This document shows positions 51,108 to 59,211 of a DNA stretch of 64,000 bases, one piece after another; the first letter of the stretch is position 1, and each line of letters begins with the position of its first letter. Under the pieces are notes generated by a model. That model was given only the letters and a program-made list of their open reading frames with translations, made no database searches and was not told the DNA's origin. The position numbers and the translations under genes are program-made. Source of the stretch: Bacteroides sp. (lineage in GTDB: Bacteria; Bacteroidota; Bacteroidia; Bacteroidales; Muribaculaceae); the NCBI GenBank assembly GCA_014802325.1, contig JAAVCK010000014.1, positions 33,940 to 97,939 of the forward strand, in the 5' to 3' direction.

Positions 51108-52397
51108 TCACCAACTTCCCGAGGCGCCACCGCCACCGGTACTACCGCCTCCGAAGCTACCCCCTGAAAAACCACCGAAGCCACCGCCACCACCTCGGCC
51201 ACCAAGCATACTGCCCAGAATAGCCGCAGCCGCGGCAGCATTAGCCGTATTGTCGGCACGACGCGGCAGCCTCCGGCGACGCTGAGTCGTAAATCCGCAT
51301 GCCTTGCACGCATAAGTATCAGTAATCTCACCCTCCGAGCGAGTTGTCGGCACAGTGGTAGTGCGTGAGTCCACCAGGCTCAGCGCCCGGGCATGACATC
51401 GCGGACACTCCGTGTAGGCCGCTTTAGTGTTCACGTAAGGTATCACCTCCGTATTATTGCAATCCGGACACAGCCATACATCGTAGTCAATCGAATTGAT
51501 GCGCTCCTCAGCATCCTCGGCAGGAGTGAGATAGCGGTTGTCCGTCTCCTCGTCGAGCAGCTGCATGCGATGCCCGCAGTTGCCGCACATGCGTTTGTGG
51601 TAGCGTATCCGCCGCCTTTCCCAAAGAAGAAGCAGTAGCGCCGGCAAGCCCATACCTATCGACAGGAAAGCTATCAGAGCCACAGTGTCACGTATGCGGT
51701 CGAGAGCCTGGTATCGCTCCGACTCCGAGCGGCCGCGGGTATGGAACATCGTGTAGGCTACCCAGCAGAAAGTGACGATGCCGATCGTTATCGCAAAATT
51801 CAGATACATTCCGAATATATCTTCGCTTGTCAATTCGTCGCCGTGCGATGCCGATACCCGGGAGTCGCGCGGAAGAGCTGAGCGCAGCTCTTCGGCCACC
51901 GCCGGATCGCTCAATCGCTCGGATATGGCGGCCACACCGGCCAGCGTACCCGCGTCGTAGTCACCTTCAGCAAATCGCGGTGCCATCTCGTTGCGGATTA
52001 TTCGGCCTGCTATTATGTCGGGAAGCGCCCCTTCAGCGCCGTAGCCCGTGCGTATCACGGCCTTGCGGTCGCCCGTGGAGATGAGCATGAGCACACCGTT
52101 GTCCTTATCGCTACGTCCTATCTGCCACTTCTCGAACAGGTCGGTGGCGAAGCGGTCAGGATCGGTCGACGGGTCTATCTGATCCACCACTACCACGGCA
52201 AGCTCCGTTGTGGTGTTGTCCCACAACCGGCCTATAGCGTCGTCGAGGCGGGTTACAGTCGCGGGCGAGAGCGCCCCGGCTTGATCGGTTACGTAGCGGT
52301 GTGCGTCGGTCAGATGCACGTTGCGCACTTCGTCGACGGTCACGGCTCCGGCCGCAGCAGCTGCCAGAACAAGCAGAAGGAGAAGAATCTTTTTCAT
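51108..52397 (-). CDS. TPM-domain membrane protein with glycine-rich tail
   Basis: 429 aa. Signal peptide; TPM domain at about 30-170 (YVTDQAGALSPATVTRLDD, TELAVVVVDQI, NGVLMLIS, IRTGYGAEGALPD). Two hydrophobic segments follow (MYLNFAITIGIVTFCWVAY and VALIAFLSIGMGLPALLLLLW). Two Cys-pair clusters look like zinc ribbons (MCGNCGHRM..., LCPDCN...CPRCHARAL; then CKACGF). It ends in a Gly/Ser-rich tail (GGGGFGGFSGGSFGGG) common in YgcG-type proteins. TPM proteins have been linked to phosphatase activity and photosystem repair in plants; the bacterial role is unknown. 1 bp from dgt. Confidence 0.88.
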   Translation of the reverse strand: MKKILLLLLVLAAAAAGAVTVDEVRNVHLTDAHRYVTDQAGALSPATVTRLDDAIGRLWDNTTTELAVVVVDQIDPSTDPDRFATDLFEKWQIGRSDKDNGVLMLISTGDRKAVIRTGYGAEGALPDIIAGRIIRNEMAPRFAEGDYDAGTLAGVAAISERLSDPAVAEELRSALPRDSRVSASHGDELTSEDIFGMYLNFAITIGIVTFCWVAYTMFHTRGRSESERYQALDRIRDTVALIAFLSIGMGLPALLLLLWERRRIRYHKRMCGNCGHRMQLLDEETDNRYLTPAEDAEERINSIDYDVWLCPDCNNTEVIPYVNTKAAYTECPRCHARALSLVDSRTTTVPTTRSEGEITDTYACKACGFTTQRRRRLPRRADNTANAAAAAAILGSMLGGRGGGGGFGGFSGGSFGGGSTGGGGASGSW

Positions 52398-52398
52398 G

Positions 52399-53745
52399 TC
52401 AGTTGTTGATTTTTAGGCTCATGCCGTTGAGCTGGCGATAGAGTTCGAGGGCATACACGTCGGTCATACCCGAGATATAGTCCACAGCGGCGAGGAGTTT
52501 GCCGTAGAGCGATGTATGGGTCTTCTCATACTGCCGCGGTATCTTGGCCAGCAGCAGACGCGAATAGTTGAGATCCGGATTGAGCACGGCATCGATCACC
52601 TTTTCCATCAGGAATGAGATGATGCGGTTACCGGCCAGTTCGATGTCTATCACATCGGGCGCGCTGTAAATCCGCTGCCACGACAGCCGTTCGCAAGCCT
52701 TGTAAGCCTGACGCTCGGTAGGTGTGATATGGTTGAGCAGTTGACCGTCAAACTCGCCGCGGAGTATCGCCTCCTCGTTTTCCACGAAAGTGAGGGCGCA
52801 CCGCTCCACGAGCACACCTATTATCGAGGCGCGCAGATAGGCTATCTTCTCGTTGGGATCGTCCACATGGTCGAGCGATGTCAGGCGGCGGCAGCGGTCG
52901 TCGTAGTTGAAAAATTGCAGGAAGAGGTCTATCACCTGCTCTGTGGGCAGGAGGCCGAGCTTGTGGGCATCTTCTATGTCCATGATTTCATAGCAGATGT
53001 CGTCGGCCGCTTCCACTATGTATACCAGCGGATGGCGCGCGTAGCCCGGAGCCTGGTCGGGCGCAGTGACGCGCAGCAGTCCGGTGTGGGCTGCCACTCG
53101 CTCGAAATCTGAGGTCTCGGAGGTGAAGAAGCCGAATTTCGGATGCTCGTGCGAAGCCAGTACGGATGCGTAGGGATATTTCACTATCGACGCCAGAGTG
53201 GAGTAGGTGAGAGCGAAACCGCCCGGACGCCGACCCAAAAACTGATGGGTGAGCAGGCGGAATGCGTTGGCGTTGCCCTCGAAGTGAGTCAGATCGGCCC
53301 ACTGTTCGGCTGTCAGACTTGCGCGCAGCGGACGGCCCGGTCCCTCGCTGAAAAACGACGAGATGGCCTTTTCGCCTGAGTGGCCAAAGGGCGGATTGCC
53401 CATGTCGTGGGCCAGGCAAGCAGCTGCTACAATCTCTCCGGCTGCATCGAGCTTCCCTACCCAAGACTCACCCTCATATTTGCGCTTGAGGGCTGCGGCC
53501 ACCTCGCGGGCTATCGACCGGCCCACACATGCCACTTCCATGCTGTGGGTGAGGCGATTGTGGACGAAGATGCTGCCCGGCAGAGGGAATACCTGCGTCT
53601 TGTTCTGGAGTCGGCGGAATGCCGGTGAGAATACTATGCGGTCATAATCGCGCTGAAATTCCGAACGTGTCTCACTCTCGGTCACGTTCAGATGCTCCTG
53701 GCCGAAGCGCAACGGAGTTATGAGTTTGTCCCATGACATCTTCAT
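52399..53745 (-). CDS. dgt: Deoxyguanosinetriphosphate triphosphohydrolase
   Basis: 448 aa. HD-domain metal ligands: HNRLTHSMEVACVGRSIA and AACLAHDMGNPPFGHSGEKAI, and a later Asp in VEAADDICYEIMDIEDAHK. FSPAFRRLQNKTQVFPL is the family's N-terminal signature. It hydrolyses dGTP to deoxyguanosine and triphosphate, trimming nucleotide pools. Two ATGs two codons apart make the start uncertain by 6 bp. It lies between menG and the TPM gene on the same strand. Confidence 0.95.
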   Translation of the reverse strand: MKMSWDKLITPLRFGQEHLNVTESETRSEFQRDYDRIVFSPAFRRLQNKTQVFPLPGSIFVHNRLTHSMEVACVGRSIAREVAAALKRKYEGESWVGKLDAAGEIVAAACLAHDMGNPPFGHSGEKAISSFFSEGPGRPLRASLTAEQWADLTHFEGNANAFRLLTHQFLGRRPGGFALTYSTLASIVKYPYASVLASHEHPKFGFFTSETSDFERVAAHTGLLRVTAPDQAPGYARHPLVYIVEAADDICYEIMDIEDAHKLGLLPTEQVIDLFLQFFNYDDRCRRLTSLDHVDDPNEKIAYLRASIIGVLVERCALTFVENEEAILRGEFDGQLLNHITPTERQAYKACERLSWQRIYSAPDVIDIELAGNRIISFLMEKVIDAVLNPDLNYSRLLLAKIPRQYEKTHTSLYGKLLAAVDYISGMTDVYALELYRQLNGMSLKINN

Positions 53746-53828
53746 AATAGTCCGGTCTTAATTTTTTTAATTCTTAAATCTCAAAAATGTTTACAACATC
53801 CACCACCTCCGCCTCAGAATCAGAATTC

Positions 53829-54563
53829 TTAAATCTTCTCCCCCGTGTAGATGGTGCAGACACCGAAGGTGAGCGGGCGGAAGGTGCAGCCTTTGAATCC
53901 CGCACGCTCCATCAGACCGGTCATCTCGGCACCCTGCGGCACAGCAGCTATGCTTTCGGGCAGATAGGAGTAAGCCCGGGTGTCAGACGACACCGCACGT
54001 CCCAGCGTAGGGATGATATGGCGTGTGTAGAGATTGTAAAACGGACGCACCAGACCCGATGTAGGGGTGGATAGTTCGAGTATGCACACCCGGCCACCCT
54101 TGCGGAGCACTCGATACATCTCGCGGTAACCGGCAAGAAGATTCTCGAAGTTGCGCACACCGAACGCGCATGTCACCAGGTCAAACGACTCGTCGGGAAA
54201 CGGCAGTTGCAGGCAGTCGCCCTGCACCAGTTTCACCGTGTCGGAGAGGTCTTCATCCTCCACCTTGCGGCGCCCCTTGGCAAGCATCTGCTCCGAGAGG
54301 TCTATGCCGGTCACAGTGACCGGATCGAGCCTGTGAGCCATAAGTATGGCCAGATCGGCAGTCCCGGTGGCTATGTCGAGAATATCGTCGTGATTACCCT
54401 CGGCCAGCATACCTATGGCGATGCTGCGCCAGCGGCGGTCGATACCGAGCGTCATGGCCCGGTTCATGAAATCGTAGGCCGGCGCGATTGAGTCAAACAT
54501 GTCTTTGACCTGTTTGCCTTTTTCACGCCGGTCGTCATAGGGATTTATTTCTTCGCAGTTCAC
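53829..54563 (-). CDS. menG: Demethylmenaquinone methyltransferase
   Basis: 244 aa. SAM motif I is DIATGTADLAILMA near 64, followed by VTGIDLSEQMLAKGR, FPDESFDLVTCAFGVRNF and LYTRHIIPTLGRAV, all typical of UbiE/MenG. In Bacteroidales, which use menaquinone, it carries out the last methylation. It lies 11 bp after purC and is probably co-transcribed. Confidence 0.95.
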   Translation of the reverse strand: MNCEEINPYDDRREKGKQVKDMFDSIAPAYDFMNRAMTLGIDRRWRSIAIGMLAEGNHDDILDIATGTADLAILMAHRLDPVTVTGIDLSEQMLAKGRRKVEDEDLSDTVKLVQGDCLQLPFPDESFDLVTCAFGVRNFENLLAGYREMYRVLRKGGRVCILELSTPTSGLVRPFYNLYTRHIIPTLGRAVSSDTRAYSYLPESIAAVPQGAEMTGLMERAGFKGCTFRPLTFGVCTIYTGEKI

Positions 54564-54574
54564 GCGGGGAAGTA

Positions 54575-55528
54575 TCAGGGATTAAGAGTATTGAGGCAGT
54601 CGAGCACGTTTTTCTCTATGCGGTCAAGCAGGTGTGTCTCGTCGGCTTTCACGAAGGGATGGCCGGTGATGTGCTCATAGAGCTCGATGTAGCGGTCTGA
54701 TACACTCTGCACGAACTCATCGGTCATTTCGGGTACTTTCTGTCCGGCCTTACCCATGAAGTCGTGTTCCATAAGCCACTGGCGCACAAATTCTTTTGAG
54801 AGCTGGCGCTGGGGTTCGCCGTTGCGGAAGCGCTCTTCGTAGCCGTCGGCATAGATGTAGCGCGACGAGTCGGGGGTATGGATTTCGTCCATAAGCACGA
54901 TCTTGCCGTCGAGCACGCCGAACTCATATTTGGTGTCGACCAGTATCAGACCCTTTTCGGCAGCCATCTCTGTGCCTTTCCGGAAGAGGGTGAAGGCGTA
55001 GCGGGCCATGGTGTCAAACTGCTCTTCGGTCACGAGTCCCTGAGCTATGGCTTCGCTACGCGATATGTTGAGGTCGTGGCCTTCGTCGGCTTTGGTAGTG
55101 GGAGTGATAATGGGTGTGTCAAACTTCTGCCATTCCTTCAGGCCCTCGGGGAGAGTTATGCCGCATATGCTGTGTTGGCCGGCCTGATAGTCGCGCCAGG
55201 CGCTTCCGGCGATGTATCCGCGCACGATCACTTCGAGTTTCACGGGCTCGCAGCGGTATCCTACGGTCACCATCGGGTCGGGAACGGCGATTTTCCAGTT
55301 GGGTACTTCGTCGGCTGTTGCGTCAAGGAAGGTCGCAGCTATCTGATTGAGAGCCTGACCCTTGTAGGGGATACCCTTGGGTAGAATCACGTCGAAAGCC
55401 GAGATGCGGTCCGTGGCCACCATTACGAGCAGATTGTCGTTGATGGTATACACGTCGCGCACTTTGCCGTGATATACAGCGGTTTGACCGGGAAATTTAA
55501 AGTCGGTGGAGGTTAAGGCCTTTTCCAT
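54575..55528 (-). CDS. purC: Phosphoribosylaminoimidazole-succinocarboxamide synthase
   Basis: 317 aa from the ATG at 55528; the track start at 55561 would lie upstream of the predicted transcription start. ATP-binding [46 protein letters not shown] and the late LVDTKYEFG motif define SAICAR synthase. It joins aspartate to CAIR in purine synthesis. First gene of the purC-menG-dgt-TPM run. Confidence 0.96.
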   Translation of the reverse strand: MEKALTSTDFKFPGQTAVYHGKVRDVYTINDNLLVMVATDRISAFDVILPKGIPYKGQALNQIAATFLDATADEVPNWKIAVPDPMVTVGYRCEPVKLEVIVRGYIAGSAWRDYQAGQHSICGITLPEGLKEWQKFDTPIITPTTKADEGHDLNISRSEAIAQGLVTEEQFDTMARYAFTLFRKGTEMAAEKGLILVDTKYEFGVLDGKIVLMDEIHTPDSSRYIYADGYEERFRNGEPQRQLSKEFVRQWLMEHDFMGKAGQKVPEMTDEFVQSVSDRYIELYEHITGHPFVKADETHLLDRIEKNVLDCLNTLNP

Positions 55529-55558
55529 ATTATGATATTTGTTGGGAATATTTTGATA

Positions 55559-55566
55559 CAAAAATA
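55559..55566 (-). promoter_or_regulatory. -7 box TATTTTTG for purC
   Basis: TATTTTTG on the minus strand about 30 bp before the start codon; the repeat array lies directly upstream. Confidence 0.65.
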
Positions 55567-55579
55567 CTAAATTCTATTG

Positions 55580-55745
55580 ATTAATCATAAATCATGAATC
55601 ATAAATCAAAAAAGAATCATGAATCCTGCATCATAAATCATGAATCAAAAAGGAATCATGAATCCTGCATCATGAATCATAAATCAAAATGGAATCATGA
55701 ATCCTGCATCATGAATCATGAATCAAAAAGGAATCATGAATCAAG
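55580..55745 (-). repeat. 39-bp tandem repeat between purC and the FNT transporter gene
   Basis: Three to four imperfect copies of a unit starting CTTTTTGATTCATGATTCAT (minus strand) and including ATGATGCAGGATTC. The array begins within the last two codons and stop of the FNT gene (GATTCATGA). The same 39-bp unit appears after the GH2 gene at 63.53 kb. Confidence 0.85.
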
Positions 55746-56522
55746 CGGGCGGTGGACATAGGCGTGGAGACATCCCACAAACAGCGCTCCACCGATGATA
55801 TTGCCTGCGGTTGCCCATAAGAGATTGAGCCACAGGTCGGAGGCGGCTATGTCAGCGCCCAGCATTATGGCGCACGGCAGAAAAAACATGTTGGCCACGC
55901 AGTGCTCGTAGCCCAGCATCACGAATGCGGCCACGGGTATCCAGCATCCTGTCCCCTTGCCGCCGAGCGAGTCCGCCGACATGGCGAGCCATACGGCCAG
56001 ACACACGAGCCAGTTGGCTCCGATGCCGCGCATGAGGGTGGTGAGCCACGGCAGCGACGCCTTGGTCTGAGCCATGGTGATCAGCGATTCGCGGTAGGGC
56101 GATGCGTCGAGTGTGCCGGTGAGTTTCACCAGCAGAAATGCGAAGAGCAGCGCTCCCAGAAAGTTGCCTGACCATACGGCCACCCAGTTGATTATCACGT
56201 CTTTGCCCGATACTTTGCCCTGTAGGTAGGCTGGCATCATCATGGCATTGTTGCCGGTGAAGAGTTCGGCGCCGAGTATCACCGTCAGTACCAGGCCGAT
56301 AGGGAATGTCAGGCCGCTTAGGAGCTTTTGCAGCGAAGGAGTGGTAGATACGTCGGTGAATCCCCATCCGGCTATGATGGACAGAGCGCCACCGAGGGCT
56401 ATGAATGCACCGGCCATCATGGCCAGCGTGAGCAGAAGCAGCGGGCGGCGGCCAAGCGATGATTTGCGCGTGGCGGCGCTGACTGAGAGCTCAAGTATTT
56501 CCTGTGGTGTGCGCAGTGCCAT
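55734..56522 (-). CDS. Formate/nitrite transporter (FNT) family protein
   Basis: 262 aa from the ATG at 56522, which overlaps the DUF2461 stop (TAATG). Six membrane helices; FNT landmarks include AGAFIALGGAL near 39, AELFTGNNAMM near 84 and GYEHCVANMFFLP near 207. It carries a small anion such as formate or nitrite across the inner membrane; which one is not decided by sequence. The last codons and stop lie inside the TGATTCATGATT repeat. Confidence 0.92.
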   Translation of the reverse strand: MALRTPQEILELSVSAATRKSSLGRRPLLLLTLAMMAGAFIALGGALSIIAGWGFTDVSTTPSLQKLLSGLTFPIGLVLTVILGAELFTGNNAMMMPAYLQGKVSGKDVIINWVAVWSGNFLGALLFAFLLVKLTGTLDASPYRESLITMAQTKASLPWLTTLMRGIGANWLVCLAVWLAMSADSLGGKGTGCWIPVAAFVMLGYEHCVANMFFLPCAIMLGADIAASDLWLNLLWATAGNIIGGALFVGCLHAYVHRPLDS

Positions 56523-57211
56523 TAGAGTTCTTCGGTTATTGAGTAATTGATGAAATCGTTGAAGGGCTTGAAGATATGGAATATCTCGGCGGCACGTTCC
56601 ACCCACGAGGGAGTGCTGAAATCCTTCTCGGTCATAGGGGCGAATTTGCCGTATTCCTTCATGCGGATCAGGTGGGCGTAGGGGTGATCGCGCTCCCAGC
56701 CTTTGGGCACGGTCTTGAGACTGTCGCCTATAAGTTCTGTACCGGCCACTGCCACGAGCCGGGGATCGTGGATGATCTCCTCAAACTCTTCGATATTGTC
56801 GACTATAGCTTTACGCACTTTCTTGAGCACGTCGCTCTCGGGCATCCACAGGCCTCCGTAGCAGCCGTTTTCGGTCATGGAGCCGTTGACTCCCACGTGG
56901 AGATAGTCGGCGGCCATACATGTGCGCTTGCCATAGGGTGAGAGCAGGGCGGCGAAGTGGAGCTTGAAAGGCGTCTTGTCTTGCGAAAAGCGGGTATCGC
57001 GATATATGCGGTAGGTGACGTCCTTGCCGCTCTGCGCTGCCATATCCGGCTCGTAGGCCGACATGCAGGATATCAGCCTGTCGAGGTCGGCTATCCACGC
57101 TGCGCGCAGGTCATCGTATTCAGCCTTGTGGGCATGAAACCATTCGCGGTCGTTGTGGCGCCCGAGTTTTCTCAGGAAAGCAAACAAGCGCGGCATGTAG
57201 TACTGTGCCAT
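56522..57211 (-). CDS. DUF2461 (TIGR02453) family protein
   Basis: 229 aa. Hallmarks: LFAFLRKLGRHNDREWFHAHK at the N-terminus, YRIYRDTRFSQDKTPFK, and YLHVGVNGSMTENGCYGGLW. A widespread cytoplasmic family without a known function. Its neighbours are DUF4834 (20-bp gap) and the FNT gene (overlapping). Confidence 0.92.
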   Translation of the reverse strand: MAQYYMPRLFAFLRKLGRHNDREWFHAHKAEYDDLRAAWIADLDRLISCMSAYEPDMAAQSGKDVTYRIYRDTRFSQDKTPFKLHFAALLSPYGKRTCMAADYLHVGVNGSMTENGCYGGLWMPESDVLKKVRKAIVDNIEEFEEIIHDPRLVAVAGTELIGDSLKTVPKGWERDHPYAHLIRMKEYGKFAPMTEKDFSTPSWVERAAEIFHIFKPFNDFINYSITEEL

Positions 57212-57231
57212 ATCGGGTATCTATGTGGGGT

Positions 57232-57597
57232 TCAGCGTATTTCTTCCCACTCGGCGTCGGAAATCTGCGATTCCTCCACCACGGTGCGGGATTCGGTTGA
57301 CTGGTAATGATAGTTGCCTTCAAGGTCCTCAAATTCGGCGTACTCGCCCATGTCGCGGGTGAACACTTTGCGGCGTGCCGGAGTGTTGGTGGCAGCGGAG
57401 GTGCTGTCGGTACGTGACTGTGAGAACCATGAGGAGAACATGGAGAAGTAGGGGTCGGCCTGCTGGCGCTGCTCGAAGTCGCGGCGCATACGGTCAGCCA
57501 TCATGCGAGCGGCTTTTTCCTGTATTTTGCGCGAAATCCAGGGCCATGCGGCGCGCACGACGAAATAGAATATAATGAGAGTAATTATAAACCACAT
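57232..57597 (-). CDS. DUF4834 family small membrane protein
   Basis: 121 aa. One N-terminal membrane segment (MWFIITLIIFYFVVRAAWPW), then a basic helix and a tail with FTRDMGEYAEFEDLEGNYHY, the family's conserved part. It usually accompanies pssA in Bacteroidales. Function unknown. Confidence 0.85.
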   Translation of the reverse strand: MWFIITLIIFYFVVRAAWPWISRKIQEKAARMMADRMRRDFEQRQQADPYFSMFSSWFSQSRTDSTSAATNTPARRKVFTRDMGEYAEFEDLEGNYHYQSTESRTVVEESQISDAEWEEIR

Positions 57598-57629
57598 GAC
57601 AAAAGAGAGATTAAAACGAAAAGACTAAA

Positions 57630-58337
57630 TCAGTCATTCACGGCCTTGCGCTCGGGTATGAGCGAGAGCACGAGGTAGAAGACTATGGTCCAGGCGAGTC
57701 CGGCTACGCCATAGCCTATCACGAATATCACCGTGGCGAGGATGAGGATGTAGCGACGGAGATTTTCTACGAAGGCGAAGTTCTTGAATTTGAGCGAGAA
57801 CATGGGGATATTGCTCACCATGAGCAGTCCTGTGACGGCTATGAGCACTATCATGACCCATGTGGAGGGATAGACGTAGGAATTGAACCATGACAGAGCG
57901 CCAACCCAAAATATGGCGTTGGCCGGGATGGGGAGGCCGAGAAATGACGTGGTCTGACGGTCGTCGATATTGAACTTGGCCAGACGGAGAGCTCCCATGG
58001 CAGGGATGAAGAGGGCGGCGAAGCTCCATGCTCCGTCACCATAGAGCTGCATGGTGTTGAATATCAGCATAGAGGGGGCGAGACCGAAACTCACCAGATC
58101 ACTCAGCGAGTCGAGCTCCTTGCCCATGGCCGAGTAGGCCTTGAGCAGTCGGGCGGCTGCGCCGTCGCAGAAATCAAACACGGCAGCTGCGCCTATGAAG
58201 ATAAATGCCAGCGAGAGGGCTGAAATGCCGTAGTATGACTCGGTGAGATGAAACGACAAAATCACCGCCATAGCTCCCGAGAGCAGGTTGAGGCAGGTGA
58301 TCGTGTTGGGTATGCAGGAAATTATTTTCTTAATCAT
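57630..58337 (-). CDS. pssA: CDP-diacylglycerol--serine O-phosphatidyltransferase
   Basis: 235 aa from the ATG at 58337; the track's earlier start reads into psd. The CDP-alcohol phosphatidyltransferase motif is DFCDGAAARLLKAYSAMGKELDSLSD with its metal-binding aspartates, and six or more membrane helices follow. It makes phosphatidylserine at the inner membrane. It overlaps psd by 8 bp, so the two steps to phosphatidylethanolamine are translated together. Confidence 0.95.
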   Translation of the reverse strand: MIKKIISCIPNTITCLNLLSGAMAVILSFHLTESYYGISALSLAFIFIGAAAVFDFCDGAAARLLKAYSAMGKELDSLSDLVSFGLAPSMLIFNTMQLYGDGAWSFAALFIPAMGALRLAKFNIDDRQTTSFLGLPIPANAIFWVGALSWFNSYVYPSTWVMIVLIAVTGLLMVSNIPMFSLKFKNFAFVENLRRYILILATVIFVIGYGVAGLAWTIVFYLVLSLIPERKAVND

Positions 58338-59022
58338 GGCTGATTTCTTTAAGACGGGCCACCGGAGTGATGCCACCCGTAGTGGTGTCGCCTATTTTTA
58401 CAAGTATCTCTGTATCAAGCGGCAGGTAGAGGTCGACTCTCGAACCGAACTTGATGAAGCCCATCTGCTCGTCGATGGTGGCTCTGTCGCCCGGCTCGGC
58501 GTAGGTGACTATCCTTCGGGCCACCGCACCGGCTATCTGGCGGGCGAGCACGTCGTGACCATTATCGGTGTGGATGAGTATGGTAGAGCGCTCGTTTTCG
58601 ATACTTGCCTTGGGGAGGTTGGCGGCCATGAACCGGCCGCTGTGGTGACGCACCAGCTTTACTTCGCCGTCGACGGGATACCAGTTGGCATGGACGTTGA
58701 ATACGCTCATGAACACCGACAGCTGAATGCAGCGGCACTTAAGCACCTCAGGCTCGAAGACTTCTTCGAGAGCCACCACCGTACCGTCGACCGACGATAC
58801 GACCATATTGTGGCGATCGCCCGTAAACTTGCGGTGGGGCGAGCGGAAAAAGTTCATCACCAGAAAGTAGAACACCACCGATATGGCGGTGAAGATGACG
58901 GGTATGGCTACCGGACGAATGAACATCCACGCGGAAAGATTGATGACGATAAATATCATCATCAAGATAATGAGGATGTTACGACCCTCGGCATGGATTT
59001 TCATTTTCATTACGGAGTTCAC
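58330..59022 (-). CDS. psd: Phosphatidylserine decarboxylase proenzyme
   Basis: 230 aa, the short archaeal/Bacteroidetes-type Psd. Two N-terminal membrane segments (ILIILMMIFIVINLSAWMFI, AIPVIFTAISVVFYFLVMNF); VDGTVV and FMSVFNVHANWYPVDG match the core. FIKFGSRVD carries the Gly-Ser where self-cleavage forms the pyruvoyl group. It converts phosphatidylserine to phosphatidylethanolamine. First gene of the psd-pssA-DUF4834-DUF2461-FNT run; ATGs at codons 1, 5 and 7 leave the exact start open. Confidence 0.94.
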   Translation of the reverse strand: MNSVMKMKIHAEGRNILIILMMIFIVINLSAWMFIRPVAIPVIFTAISVVFYFLVMNFFRSPHRKFTGDRHNMVVSSVDGTVVALEEVFEPEVLKCRCIQLSVFMSVFNVHANWYPVDGEVKLVRHHSGRFMAANLPKASIENERSTILIHTDNGHDVLARQIAGAVARRIVTYAEPGDRATIDEQMGFIKFGSRVDLYLPLDTEILVKIGDTTTGGITPVARLKEISHD

Positions 59023-59051
59023 GGCAGTGCGTATTTTTAGCTATTATCGTG

Positions 59052-59059
59052 CAAAGGTA
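59052..59059 (-). promoter_or_regulatory. -7 box TACCTTTG for the psd operon
   Basis: TACCTTTG on the minus strand about 30 bp before the first psd ATG. Confidence 0.65.
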
Positions 59060-59187
59060 GTAATTGTAAGAGGAATTTCAAAGAAAATCGCGAAAAATTA
59101 TCGCGATAGTGACCGATCAGCCTATTGTGTGTCATATCTGGCCGCGGAGCGAGGTAGTTATCGCTACGGGCGCGGCAGGGGTTATTG

Positions 59188-59195
59188 TAATTTTG
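59188..59195 (+). promoter_or_regulatory. -7 box TAATTTTG for the terminase gene
   Basis: TAATTTTG 16 bp before the ATG at 59212, implying a very short leader. Confidence 0.6.
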
Positions 59196-59211
59196 CCGAA
59201 AATTATCTGAT

